Below are positions 14,674-22,290 of a stretch of DNA of 64,000 nucleotides, one piece after another. How positions within the stretch are numbered: position 1 is the first letter of the stretch; the number at the start of each line of letters is the position of its first letter. The notes under the pieces are model-generated. The model made no database searches and was not told the origin of the DNA. It was given only the letters and a program-made list of their open reading frames with translations. This stretch comes from Bacteroidia bacterium (lineage in GTDB: Bacteria; Bacteroidota; Bacteroidia; B-17B0; Aurantibacillaceae): contig JAEUTP010000020.1 in assembly GCA_016787705.1 (NCBI GenBank), positions 1 to 64,000 on the forward strand, read 5' to 3'. The translations under genes and the position numbers were made by a program.

Positions 14674-17160
14674 TTATTTATTCTGCGGCAAACTCAACAA
14701 GTTTACAAATAGCCTGTATGCACCGGGAATACCCGCCGGCAGCTCCCTAAAGAAAACCAAACCGGTATATACGAAATTACCTTTGCCTGATTTTGCAATG
14801 ATCAAACTGCCATCACTTGCTTTTTCGCCAGGATCGGCAATAGAAAAAATAGTTTCGTATTGTTTATCAATTTCTGTTGCAAAGTAAATGCCGCGTTCCT
14901 GTATCCAACCATCAAAATCTTTAGCAGTTATTTGATTTGGAAAATTTAAGGCAGAATGTTTTTCGTTAATGAATTTAATTTCCGCTTTTTCATCTGTTAC
15001 TCTATCACGCGAAATAGTAAACGGGTAAGGGCCAATATTGGCTTTAACAGGGCCAATACGGTTATTAGTATTGTATTGCACAATTAAATTACCACCGTTT
15101 TTTACATAATCCATTAATTTAGTATAATGAATTTGCAAACGATCGTTGGTATTGTAAGCACGCACACCGGTAACAATAGCATTGTATTTTGAAAGATCTT
15201 CATTTAACAACAATTCGTCCGTAAGCATAGTAACATTATACCCAATTTGTTTTAAAGCGGCAGGTACGTCATCTCCTGCGCCGGCAATATAACCAATGTT
15301 TGTTCCTGTTTTTTTAAGGTCAATATTTACAATGCCTGCTTCTGCGTCACTTAAAATGAATTGATAAGGAATATGATCGTACTCAATACGTTTTATACTT
15401 TTATTATATGAGTTGCCATTAGAAATTACTGATGCATCCAGTTTACCGCTTACAGCATTGCTATTAGCCATAATTGTGGCTTCGAGTACTACTTCATCAT
15501 TTTTATTTTTGAGTTTAATGTTTGGATCTTTAATAACAATATTCCAACCTGCGCTTGCCTTTAATTGCAGTGTGCCTTCAAAATTATTTTGGTTGGCTTT
15601 TACGGTTAACAAAACTGTTTTAGGATTTGAATCGCTGAAAACAAATACTTTTTCAGAAATATTTACTGTTACCGGTGGCAACACTTCAAACGGCCTGTAG
15701 ATCTCTCCTTTAACCGGATCGGTGTATTTATAAACCAGGTCGCGGCCAATCTTTAAATTCAGATCAAGAATATTGATATCAAAAATTATTTTTTGCGCAA
15801 CATCGTTCTCCGGCTTTCCAATCAATGAACGATCGTTGACCGTATAAATACCAACATCGTGTTTTTCGTTTAACCAATATGGATTTGAATAAGATGTGGC
15901 CGATATTTTTTCTTTACGTTTGAATGTATACAATTCATTTGCTTTTAAAGTCAAGGCGGTTATTGTATCACTTTGTAAATAATTTACCTTATTTAATTTT
16001 ACCTCGTTTTTGTTGCGGTTAACAATTTGCACGGTGACGTTTGCGTCCTGGCCGGGAATACCAATATAATCAGAAGCAAAAGCCTCTAACCATAGACCCG
16101 AGCAGCCTAACAACAAGGTTTCAGTATCTTTTAGTTTTTGTTTTTTCCAATATTTTAAATTAGCATCTTTTTCATCTAAAGCCTGTAATTGCTTGTAAAT
16201 AGAAACCAATTCAGGTACTGAGTTTTCAGGAGATGAGGCATTGAATTTTTTAATACAATCTTCAATGGCTTTTTGAACTTTTTCCGTTCCTTTCAATCGT
16301 GTCCACGAAGTATTGATACCTTCAAAAATATCATTCTTAACACTATCGCCTTTTAATAATTTAAAGTATTCTAAATTAGAACCGCGCTGCTTTGCCGAGC
16401 CAAAGCCCTGACTTTTGTGCATTGATCGGCTTTCGGCAGCTATCTCGCCATAGCCTTTTCCTAATAAAGGATTGTAAACACCAACATCTATTTTTATCTG
16501 GTTAGGCGCAGTGGTATTAGTGCCTCCAAAATTAAATGTGTTCCAATAAATACGTTTTGCCTGCCATACTTCTAATGTTTTTAACTGATCAGGAAATTTT
16601 TTCGGATCTGCCACTGCATCAAAAGCTTCAACGGCCAGCAAAGCAGAGGCTGTGTGATGCCCATGCCCGCCTTCACCTGTTGTAGGAAAGCGGCAAATAA
16701 TAATATCGGGTTTAAATTTACGAATGGTTAAAACAACATCTGCTAAAATACTATCCTTATTCCAGAATGTAAATGTTTCTTCAGGATTTTTTGAATAACC
16801 AAAATCGTTTGCACGTGTAAAGAATTGTTCTGCTCCATCGGTTCTTCGGGCCGCCAACAACTCCTGAGTCCGGATCAATCCTAACAATTCGCCTTGCTCT
16901 TTACCTATTAAATTTTGTCCTCCATCACCTCTCGTTAAAGAAAGATAACCGGTTTTTAACTTTTTTTCGTTAGCCAGATAACCCAGTAAACGTGTATTCT
17001 CATCATCAGGATGCGCGGCTACATATAATACAGAACCAACCGTATTTAATTTTTTTAATTGTTGGATTATTTCGGCAGAATTAAGTTGGGTATTTACCTG
17101 CGAAAATAAATTACTAATAAAAAATACCGGTAAAGCCAGTAATAAACGAAATTTGGTCAT
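14674..17160 (-). CDS. Large exported PIG-L family deacetylase with C-terminal amidotransferase-like domain
   Basis: The 828-residue protein has a signal peptide (about 1-21), then a PIG-L/LmbE domain: AHPDDE at residues 49-54 supplies zinc ligands H50 and D53 and the catalytic-base aspartate, and GHGHHTAS near residue 170 the later histidines. The family hydrolyses N-acetyl groups from sugar-linked substrates. Long beta-rich regions follow (about 350-640), and the C-terminal ~180 residues (KYNAIVTGVRAYN, YVKNGGNLIVQYNTNN) resemble a class I amidotransferase-like fold without an evident catalytic triad. Much longer than bacillithiol BshB (about 240 residues), so it is not that enzyme. Likely periplasmic or extracellular glycan deacetylation; probably co-transcribed with the transporter downstream. 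Confidence 0.88.
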   Translation of the reverse strand: MTKFRLLLALPVFFISNLFSQVNTQLNSAEIIQQLKKLNTVGSVLYVAAHPDDENTRLLGYLANEKKLKTGYLSLTRGDGGQNLIGKEQGELLGLIRTQELLAARRTDGAEQFFTRANDFGYSKNPEETFTFWNKDSILADVVLTIRKFKPDIIICRFPTTGEGGHGHHTASALLAVEAFDAVADPKKFPDQLKTLEVWQAKRIYWNTFNFGGTNTTAPNQIKIDVGVYNPLLGKGYGEIAAESRSMHKSQGFGSAKQRGSNLEYFKLLKGDSVKNDIFEGINTSWTRLKGTEKVQKAIEDCIKKFNASSPENSVPELVSIYKQLQALDEKDANLKYWKKQKLKDTETLLLGCSGLWLEAFASDYIGIPGQDANVTVQIVNRNKNEVKLNKVNYLQSDTITALTLKANELYTFKRKEKISATSYSNPYWLNEKHDVGIYTVNDRSLIGKPENDVAQKIIFDINILDLNLKIGRDLVYKYTDPVKGEIYRPFEVLPPVTVNISEKVFVFSDSNPKTVLLTVKANQNNFEGTLQLKASAGWNIVIKDPNIKLKNKNDEVVLEATIMANSNAVSGKLDASVISNGNSYNKSIKRIEYDHIPYQFILSDAEAGIVNIDLKKTGTNIGYIAGAGDDVPAALKQIGYNVTMLTDELLLNEDLSKYNAIVTGVRAYNTNDRLQIHYTKLMDYVKNGGNLIVQYNTNNRIGPVKANIGPYPFTISRDRVTDEKAEIKFINEKHSALNFPNQITAKDFDGWIQERGIYFATEIDKQYETIFSIADPGEKASDGSLIIAKSGKGNFVYTGLVFFRELPAGIPGAYRLFVNLLSLPQNK

Positions 17161-17244
17161 AATGATAATTAAAACAGGTTCTCAAGGTAAGAAATATTAA
17201 AAATTACAAGCCTTAATAACGTTAAAACAAGCTAAAAAAATCAT

Positions 17245-17268
17245 AAAAAAAAGCGGGATCGTTCCCGC
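17245..17268 (-). terminator. Rho-independent terminator of the MerR-type gene
   Basis: On the minus strand GCGGGA and TCCCGC form a six-pair GC-rich stem with a short loop, followed by eight T residues. It lies 10 nt past the stop codon of the regulator gene. Confidence 0.8.
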
Positions 17269-17277
17269 CTTCTCTTT

Positions 17278-18027
17278 TTACTTCTCTTTACAAAAAACAT
17301 CAATACCGTCTCTTAAGAATTCTGCCAGCTTTGGGTGGTGCTTATCATAATTGGCTTTAAATCGCTCATCCTCTACGTACATGATTCCAAGATTGCGATA
17401 GATCTCATACGTAACATCAAAGTATTTACCTGTTATTTCAAAATGTTGTTTTATTAGCGTTTGCACTTTCTTATCATCAGGCTTAAGTTTTATTAATTTC
17501 ACTAAAGCTTTATTAATATCTTCTGCCTGTTGCAGCAAATCCTTCCATTCTTTTTTATCCATAGCCAGTATCTTTTTTTCAGATCCAGCAACTATTTCTT
17601 CGCCCCATTTTTCGGCGGACTCTTTTCTGTAGGCTTTGCCCTGCTCTTTACCAAAGCCTTTGTACATTTCTTCGTGATCCATTTTTTTAGTTTTGCTTTT
17701 TAGGTTAATAATTGTTTTGTCAATAGTTAACAGCAATTCTGCAAAACGGTCTCTTCTTTTTTTTAATTCCGCTTTATGAGAATGTAAGGCTTGCAATACA
17801 TCAAAATTGGGGTCATCCAAAATATCTTTTATTTGTGAAAGCGAAAGATCTAACTCTTTATAAAAAAGAATTTGTTGCAGCCGCAGTAATTCCGTTTCGT
17901 AGTAATACCGATAATTTGTATCCGATCTTAAAGATGGTTTAAGCAAACCTATTTCATCATAATGGTGAAGTGTGCGCACACTTACACCTGCTATTTTTGC
18001 TAACTTATTGACAGAAATTTTATCCAT
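17278..18027 (-). CDS. MerR-family transcriptional regulator with TipAS-like effector domain
   Basis: The 249-residue protein starts with a MerR helix-turn-helix (residues 5-72; KLAKIAGVSVRTLHHYDEIGLLKPS, then Y-R-Y-Y), a coiled-coil dimerisation helix (about 78-115), and a C-terminal all-helical domain (about 120-249; YKGFGKEQGKAYRKESAEKWG) typical of the TipAS antibiotic-recognition domain. Family members sit on promoters with long spacers and activate on ligand binding, often for drug tolerance. The ligand is unknown here and no efflux gene is adjacent. A two-part promoter (TTTG-N22-TAATTTTG) lies upstream, consistent with autoregulation, which I infer only. Confidence 0.9.
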   Translation of the reverse strand: MDKISVNKLAKIAGVSVRTLHHYDEIGLLKPSLRSDTNYRYYYETELLRLQQILFYKELDLSLSQIKDILDDPNFDVLQALHSHKAELKKRRDRFAELLLTIDKTIINLKSKTKKMDHEEMYKGFGKEQGKAYRKESAEKWGEEIVAGSEKKILAMDKKEWKDLLQQAEDINKALVKLIKLKPDDKKVQTLIKQHFEITGKYFDVTYEIYRNLGIMYVEDERFKANYDKHHPKLAEFLRDGIDVFCKEK

Positions 18028-18043
18028 GAAATAAATTTTAAAA

Positions 18044-18077
18044 CAAAATTAGTGTATCACGTAAGGTAAGAGTCAAA
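18044..18077 (-). promoter_or_regulatory. Promoter of the MerR-type gene (TTTG-N22-TAATTTTG)
   Basis: Minus-strand TAATTTTG (18051-18044) matches TAnnTTTG, with TTTG (18077-18074) 22 nt upstream. A longer-than-usual spacer is what MerR-type autoregulated promoters often show. No clear dyad was identified in the spacer. Confidence 0.55.
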
Positions 18078-18123
18078 CAAAAAATAAAATTATTTTTTAA
18101 GTAATTGATTTAGAGAATGTTTT

Positions 18124-18825
18124 TTAATTTAAGACGGCAAATAATCCATCCAATTCCTCTTTTGTAAGAGCGCGCCACTCACCAATCTTCAATTTTTCAA
18201 GCTTAATATTCATTACACGTACACGTTGTAACTTTATTACCTGGTAATCGTAGGCGTTGCACATACGGCGTATCTGGCGGTTTAAGCCTTGTGTAAGTGT
18301 AATACGGAAAATACGTTTGGCATTTGGTTCTAAACTCACACCGCAGGGTTTTGTTCTTACTTTTTCACCTTTTAATAAAATTCCTTCAGAAATCTCTTTT
18401 AAAAACTGTTTACGCACCGGTAAATTAAGTGTTACAATATATTCTTTTTCGTGGCCATGCTCAGAGTTGGCTATCTTATCAATGATCTCACTATGATTGG
18501 TTAACAATATCAACCCTTCAGAATCCTTATCTAATCTTCCAACCGGGTAAATATTTTGTTCATGCCCAATTGCATCAATAATATTATTGGCAATTTTTTC
18601 AGATGTACATTCTATGCCTTTGGGCTTATTATAAACAATATAAGTAGGTACATATTCTTTTACCTTTAATTCTTTTCCATCTATTAAAATAAGATCACCT
18701 TCTTTTATGTTAGTACTAACGCTTGCAACTTTGCCGTTAACCAAAACACGCTTTTCATCTATCAGCACATTTGCTTTTCGGCGTGAGATAAAGCCCGACT
18801 GACCAATGTATTTATCAATTTTCAT
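18124..18825 (-). CDS. RluF/RsuA-family rRNA pseudouridine synthase
   Basis: The 233-residue enzyme has an N-terminal S4 RNA-binding domain (residues 1-60; QSGFISRRKANVLIDEKRV) and a RsuA/RluB/E/F catalytic domain with the signature PVGRLDKDSEGLILLTN, which contains the catalytic Asp. The family isomerises specific uridines of rRNA; RluF acts on 23S rRNA. Overall resemblance is closest to RluF, but subfamily is not certain. I start it at ATG 18825: the longer in-frame reading from 18858 enters the preceding terminator and promoter and adds non-homologous residues. A TAnnTTTG motif lies only 4 nt upstream of this ATG, suggesting a leaderless transcript. Confidence 0.88.
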   Translation of the reverse strand: MKIDKYIGQSGFISRRKANVLIDEKRVLVNGKVASVSTNIKEGDLILIDGKELKVKEYVPTYIVYNKPKGIECTSEKIANNIIDAIGHEQNIYPVGRLDKDSEGLILLTNHSEIIDKIANSEHGHEKEYIVTLNLPVRKQFLKEISEGILLKGEKVRTKPCGVSLEPNAKRIFRITLTQGLNRQIRRMCNAYDYQVIKLQRVRVMNIKLEKLKIGEWRALTKEELDGLFAVLN

Positions 18826-18829
18826 AATG

Positions 18830-18837
18830 CAAATATA
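18830..18837 (-). promoter_or_regulatory. Putative promoter (TATATTTG) for the pseudouridine synthase, leaderless spacing
   Basis: Minus-strand TATATTTG ends 4 nt before the start codon at 18825. Transcription initiating about 5-7 nt after the motif would begin at or near the ATG itself. No matching -33 TTTG is visible; the upstream region is occupied by a terminator stem. Confidence 0.45.
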
Positions 18838-18840
18838 CCA

Positions 18841-18870
18841 AAAACAAAAAGGTGTCACCTAGGTGACACC
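18841..18870 (-). terminator. Rho-independent terminator with perfect 20-nt palindrome
   Basis: GGTGTCACCTAGGTGACACC (18851-18870) is a perfect palindrome that folds as an 8-bp stem with a CTAG loop. On the minus strand it is followed by TTTTTGTTTTT, so it terminates the outer-membrane protein gene at 18913-19521 just before the next promoter. Confidence 0.8.
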
Positions 18871-18912
18871 CTGCAATAATGAAATTGTTCTTTAAAAATC
18901 TAAGTTAAGCAA

Positions 18913-19521
18913 TTAAAACCCGAAGCTTAATCCTAAATTCAAGCGAACGTTTCCATTAAGATCTTTCTCATTATTTGATTTGTAAACATCTGTTAAACCT
19001 TGGTAATAGCTGGCATCCAAATTCAACCAAACTGCTCTTAATAAACGGTAGTTAAATCCTAAAGACGCATTAGCACCAATATCCGTTTTGTTGTATCCTG
19101 CGTTCTCTCCTTTATTAGTTAAAAAACCAATTGTTGGCCCTATTGCCACTTTCGGACGAAAATCTTTTTCATAATCTCTAAAAAAGTAAATTACTTTTAC
19201 TGGTACACGAACGTAGTTTAACTCAGTTTCTGATGTGTACTCAGGCGTTTCAAATTTCACTCCTTCTCTTGAATACGTTCCGTCGATCCCAAAACCTAAA
19301 TGTTCAAAAGGTGAATATATGGCCGACATCCCTGCATCCCAAGAGGGCATAAATGATGGGTTGCTGTAAGGCATTAAAAATGAATGACCAAATGCACCCT
19401 TAACTCCAATTGAAAACTTTGATTGTTCGATCGGTTTTGGTGGAATAATAGAATTATTATTTTGAGAATAGGATATTACCGCTGTCAAAACAAAAGCTAA
19501 TAGTATTGTTATTTTTTTCAT
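18913..19521 (-). CDS. Outer-membrane beta-barrel protein (OmpX/PorT-like size)
   Basis: The 202-residue protein has a signal peptide ending SYSQ, then about eight amphipathic strands: KFSIGVKGAFGHSF, GMSAIYSPFEHLGFGIDGTYS, LNYVRVPVKVIYFF, PKVAIGPTIGFLTN, IGANASLGFNYRL and a final NVRLNLGLSFGF with the terminal phenylalanine recognised by the BAM machinery. The pattern 'YVRVPV' before a strand is usual in the Bacteroidota outer-membrane beta-barrel (PorT-like) family. Substrate or role is unknown. It has its own terminator and is transcribed in line with the pseudouridine synthase gene downstream. Confidence 0.82.
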   Translation of the reverse strand: MKKITILLAFVLTAVISYSQNNNSIIPPKPIEQSKFSIGVKGAFGHSFLMPYSNPSFMPSWDAGMSAIYSPFEHLGFGIDGTYSREGVKFETPEYTSETELNYVRVPVKVIYFFRDYEKDFRPKVAIGPTIGFLTNKGENAGYNKTDIGANASLGFNYRLLRAVWLNLDASYYQGLTDVYKSNNEKDLNGNVRLNLGLSFGF

Positions 19522-19743
19522 GACCTTTATTTATTTTTTAGTTTTACTGTAATAAACTATAATAATGGCATACCAATTCACTAAAATCCTTTAACAACAA
19601 TACTTTCAAACAGTCACTAAAAAATAAATGTAGACTTGTTTCTACACAATAGGGAAATCAGTGTTACACAACAGAGTTATGAGCATTGATGAAGCCAAAT
19701 CTTCATTTGCATAATTTTTGCAGCAAAGCATATAAAACCTATC

Positions 19744-20595
19744 ATGAAAAATTTATGTATCACAGTTATAAAAATGGTGTTTATTGCCGGTGCCATTTTT
19801 TTATTTATGACCTCCTGCGCGGCTCATAAACAGTGTGGCGACACTAGTGCTAAGAAAAAGTATAGCGGCAAACGTTATAACCAGGCTTTAAAGGAACGCG
19901 ACGCTTTATGCGATCAAACCAAACAACAACAAAATAAGATCGCATCATTAGACAAAGAAATGGCTGCGTTAAAGGAAGATTACAATGTATTAAACATAAA
20001 ATACAATAACTTAAGGCAAACGTCAGGTTCGGAATTAACTAAACTAAACGAAGACCTGGATAAAAAACAATTACGCTTACGTGAACTGGAATCTATTTTA
20101 CGCAAGCAGGATTCGATACTGAATGTATTGAACACTTCTGTAAAAAATGCTTTACTTGGTTTTAATCCAGATGAATTAAGTGTGGAGATGAAGAACGGAA
20201 AAGTTTATGTTTCAATGTCTGATAAATTATTATTTAAATCGGGTGATGCTAATGTAGAAGCAAAAGGTAAAGAAGCCTTAAAAAAACTGGCTGAAGTATT
20301 AAATAAAAACACAGATGTAAGCATTGCAATTGAAGGTCATACCGATAACGTACCCATTAAAACAGCGATTTATAAAGATAATTGGGATTTGAGTGCAGCC
20401 CGCGCTACCAACGTTGTAAGATTGTTAACCGACGAATATAAAATGGATGCACATCGTTTAACAGCTTCAGGTAAGGGCGAATATTTTCCGGTAGCAGATA
20501 ATAGCACCGTTGAAGGAAAAGCAAAGAACAGGAGAACAGAAATTGTGCTTTCACCAAAATTAGATGAATTAATGAAACTTATCTCGGTAAAATAA
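19744..20595 (+). CDS. OmpA-family peptidoglycan-binding lipoprotein with coiled coil
   Basis: This 283-residue protein has a lipoprotein signal (lipobox FMTSC, Cys25), a coiled-coil region (about 55-135) and a C-terminal OmpA/MotB domain (about 155-275) with the peptidoglycan-binding signature EGHTDNVPI and NWDLSAARATNVVRLL. The architecture is that of outer-membrane lipoproteins which reach through the periplasm and hold the cell wall. It stands alone, with a terminator after the stop codon. Role as envelope tether is inferred from family knowledge. Confidence 0.92.
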   Translation: MKNLCITVIKMVFIAGAIFLFMTSCAAHKQCGDTSAKKKYSGKRYNQALKERDALCDQTKQQQNKIASLDKEMAALKEDYNVLNIKYNNLRQTSGSELTKLNEDLDKKQLRLRELESILRKQDSILNVLNTSVKNALLGFNPDELSVEMKNGKVYVSMSDKLLFKSGDANVEAKGKEALKKLAEVLNKNTDVSIAIEGHTDNVPIKTAIYKDNWDLSAARATNVVRLLTDEYKMDAHRLTASGKGEYFPVADNSTVEGKAKNRRTEIVLSPKLDELMKLISVK

Positions 20596-20612
20596 TTTAT
20601 AATTCATTCAAT

Positions 20613-20648
20613 AAAAAAAGCCCGTAAATTTATTTACAGGCTTTTTTT
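20613..20648. terminator. Bidirectional rho-independent terminator
   Basis: AAAAAAAGCCCGTAAAT and ATTTACAGGCTTTTTTT pair with one mismatch, flanked by A and T runs. It separates the convergent OmpA-like gene and the small lipoprotein-like gene. Confidence 0.85.
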
Positions 20649-20664
20649 ATTGTATCAATTCAGC

Positions 20665-20865
20665 TTAAGGATTTCTTGAAATAGAATCCTGCTGCCCGAT
20701 TGTTAATGTCGAATTGGTATCAATGTCTGATTTACGCCCTTTTGGAAGGATTTCCTGGTGCAAGCCTGCATTTCGTGGATCTGTTGGATCTTTTTGAGTA
20801 CAATCTGTAAATACAAATGCCGCGTTAACTATAACCAGCAAAAATAAAATGGTGTGTTTTTTCAT
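20665..20865 (-). CDS. Small lipoprotein-like exported protein, unknown function
   Basis: The 66-residue product begins MKKHTILFLLVIVNAAFVF and has Cys22 in FTDC, an imperfect lipobox because of the Asp at -1. The mature part (QKDPTDPRNAGLHQEILPKG) is polar and likely unstructured. ATG at 20865. I do not recognise a family. A 20-bp perfect palindrome lies upstream (20884-20903) and could be an operator. It could also be a non-lipidated secreted peptide. Confidence 0.6.
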   Translation of the reverse strand: MKKHTILFLLVIVNAAFVFTDCTQKDPTDPRNAGLHQEILPKGRKSDIDTNSTLTIGQQDSISRNP

Positions 20866-20883
20866 TGGGTTTTAATTTTTAAA

Positions 20884-20903
20884 TTACATGTTCTAACATG
20901 TAA
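20884..20903. promoter_or_regulatory. Perfect palindrome upstream of the small lipoprotein-like gene
   Basis: TTACATGTT-CT-AACATGTAA has 9-bp perfect arms around a 2-bp centre, 18 bp before the start codon at 20865. The size and symmetry fit a dimeric repressor site. No protein can be assigned. Confidence 0.4.
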
Positions 20904-20913
20904 ATTTCATGCC

Positions 20914-20959
20914 AAAAAAATATCCGCAAAAACTCAAAATTCAGGTTATTGCGGATATT
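20914..20959 (-). terminator. Terminator downstream of the DUF6496-DUF2383 operon
   Basis: On the minus strand AATATCCGCAA and TTGCGGATATT (11-bp arms, about 24-nt loop) are followed by a run of T residues. It lies about 140 nt beyond the last gene of the operon, after an intergenic repeat. Confidence 0.6.
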
Positions 20960-20996
20960 GTAAATGTTTTGAGAATAGAGTTTATATAAACTCATT

Positions 20997-21086
20997 TGTC
21001 AGTTCGAGTAGCGAAGCGTATCGAGAACATTTTGTAAAACTTCTCGATACGTTCCTCCTTTTGTCGGAACTACTCGAAGTGACAAT
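20997..21086. repeat. Imperfect inverted repeat, 'TTCGAGTAGCGAAGCG' type
   Basis: Left arm 20997-21028 (TTGTCAGTTCGAGTA then GCGAAGCGTATCGAGAA) pairs imperfectly with the right arm 21041-21086, which includes TTCTCGATACG and TACTCGAAGTGACAA. The right arm carries about 14 extra bases. Elements of this type are widely scattered in intergenic DNA of Bacteroidota; the outer ends read TTGTCA and TGACAA. Confidence 0.8.
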
Positions 21087-21097
21087 TACAAGACCAA

Positions 21098-21328
21098 TCA
21101 GTTATTATTAAACCCTATCTTTTTCCTGTTAGGATAATTTGTATCACTATCCTTATTAGGATTGGCTACTGGCGGATCTTCAACTTCTTTTTCAGGTGTT
21201 TGATCGGGGTCGGTACCCGGTAACTTTGGATTTTTACCGCCATCGTTTTTGTTCGTTCCGGTCTCATTAGGATCGGGCGTGTTAGTGATCTTTTCCTTTG
21301 GATCCTGGTTATTAATTTCGTTTTCCAT
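21098..21328 (-). CDS. Small disordered Asp/Asn/Pro-rich protein
   Basis: The 76-residue protein has no signal peptide or hydrophobic segment and is dominated by D, N, P, K, E, G and T (for example TNTPDPNETGTNKNDGGKNP). It is predicted to be intrinsically disordered. It follows the DUF2383 gene by 18 nt in the same direction, so it is the third gene of a probable stress operon. Hydrophilic disordered proteins of this kind often accompany desiccation or osmotic responses; that link is inference from composition and context. Confidence 0.6.
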   Translation of the reverse strand: MENEINNQDPKEKITNTPDPNETGTNKNDGGKNPKLPGTDPDQTPEKEVEDPPVANPNKDSDTNYPNRKKIGFNNN

Positions 21329-21346
21329 GATTTCTGTTTTTAAATA

Positions 21347-21799
21347 TTAAGCAATACTGTCGCGCAATGATTTTACAGTATCGTGACCTTTTTGAATGGC
21401 TGCAAGTTGTTTGGTAATTACTGCCAACGCTTCTGCAGGAATATCTTCGGTATGATCTAACACCGCATCGTAATTAGCTTTAGCGCGGTCTTCACCAAAT
21501 TCGCAGGATGATAAAATGGCTTTACGGTCGTTGCCGGTAACTGCTGCTTTAAGATCCATCCACACACGGAATAATTTGCCGCTGTTCTTTGTTTCGTCAT
21601 GTTCTGCTTTATCTTCGTTTGCAGGAACAAATTTTCTTAATTCTAAAGAAAAGCCTTTGCTTTGATTGCTAAAATCGGTGAACAATGATTTCAGGTCAGC
21701 GTCTTTGGTTTCTTCTGCTGCTTTTTTGTATCCTTCATAACGATCGTTATTAATAATGATCAGGTCATTTATAGCCGTAGCTGTTTTTTCTGTTTCCAT
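21347..21799 (-). CDS. PA2169-type four-helix-bundle protein (DUF2383)
   Basis: The 150-residue protein is all-helical and follows the ferritin-like DUF2383 pattern: AINDLIIINNDRYEGYKKAAEE, then LKSLFTDFSNQSKGFSLELRKF, then GNDRKAILSSCEFGEDRAKANYDAVL and a closing helix. The family is cytoplasmic, of unknown biochemical function, and is often induced by stress. It starts 2 nt after the stop codon of the DUF6496-like gene, indicating tight co-translation. Confidence 0.88.
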   Translation of the reverse strand: METEKTATAINDLIIINNDRYEGYKKAAEETKDADLKSLFTDFSNQSKGFSLELRKFVPANEDKAEHDETKNSGKLFRVWMDLKAAVTGNDRKAILSSCEFGEDRAKANYDAVLDHTEDIPAEALAVITKQLAAIQKGHDTVKSLRDSIA

Positions 21800-21801
21800 A
21801 A

Positions 21802-22095
21802 TTATTTCTTTTTAGAGGTTGATTTTTTTGTTGCTTTTTTTGTTGCTTTTTTTGTTGTTTTCTTTGCCGACTTCTTTGCAGAAGCCTTTTTAACCGATTT
21901 TTTTGAAGCCGCTTTCTTTGAAGATTTTTCCGGAACCTTTGCTCCTTTTTCGCGCGCTTCTGAAAGCCCTATAGCTATTGCCTGTTTACGGCTTTTTACT
22001 TTTTTGCCGGACCTTCCGGACTTTAATTTACCTTCTTTCATTTCGTGCATGGCCTTTTCTACTTTTTCGCCAGCTTTTTTTGAATACTTTGCCAT
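21802..22095 (-). CDS. Basic DUF6496-like protein with histone-H1-like tail
   Basis: The 97-residue protein has an N-terminal segment (residues 1-52; VEKAMHEMKEGKLKSGRSGK, then RKQAIAIGLSEAREKGAKVP) resembling DUF6496, followed by a ~45-residue Lys/Ala/Ser/Thr tail (KKATKKATKKSTSKKK) like bacterial histone-H1 homologues. The tail end is coded by a 12-bp tandem repeat, so its length may vary between strains. A role in nucleoid compaction is inferred from composition. First gene of a three-gene minus-strand set with the DUF2383 protein and a disordered protein. Confidence 0.75.
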   Translation of the reverse strand: MAKYSKKAGEKVEKAMHEMKEGKLKSGRSGKKVKSRKQAIAIGLSEAREKGAKVPEKSSKKAASKKSVKKASAKKSAKKTTKKATKKATKKSTSKKK

Positions 22096-22290
22096 AATTT
22101 AGTTTTTGATATGTTAGTTAATTCAATTCTTATACCTTTTAGCCAGTTCGATTAAAAAGCCCTGAAAGACTTATTATTAAAGGCATACAGCAGTGCATTA
22201 GAAAAATATTTTTTGATTCCGGTTTTTCTCATGTAGATTAGGCTCTACAATTTGAGAAGATTCAAGTATTTTTTTGTAATTTCAATTTAT

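Noticed and set aside
14674..17160. PIG-L protein as the bacillithiol enzyme BshB, considering the bacilliredoxin at 36.3 kb
   Set aside because: It is more than three times the size of BshB, has a signal peptide and additional domains, and there are no bshA or bshC genes nearby.
18825..18858. 33-bp upstream extension of the pseudouridine synthase (in-frame ATG at 18858)
   Set aside because: It runs through the terminator palindrome and promoter, and the added residues are hydrophobic and unlike the S4 domain start.
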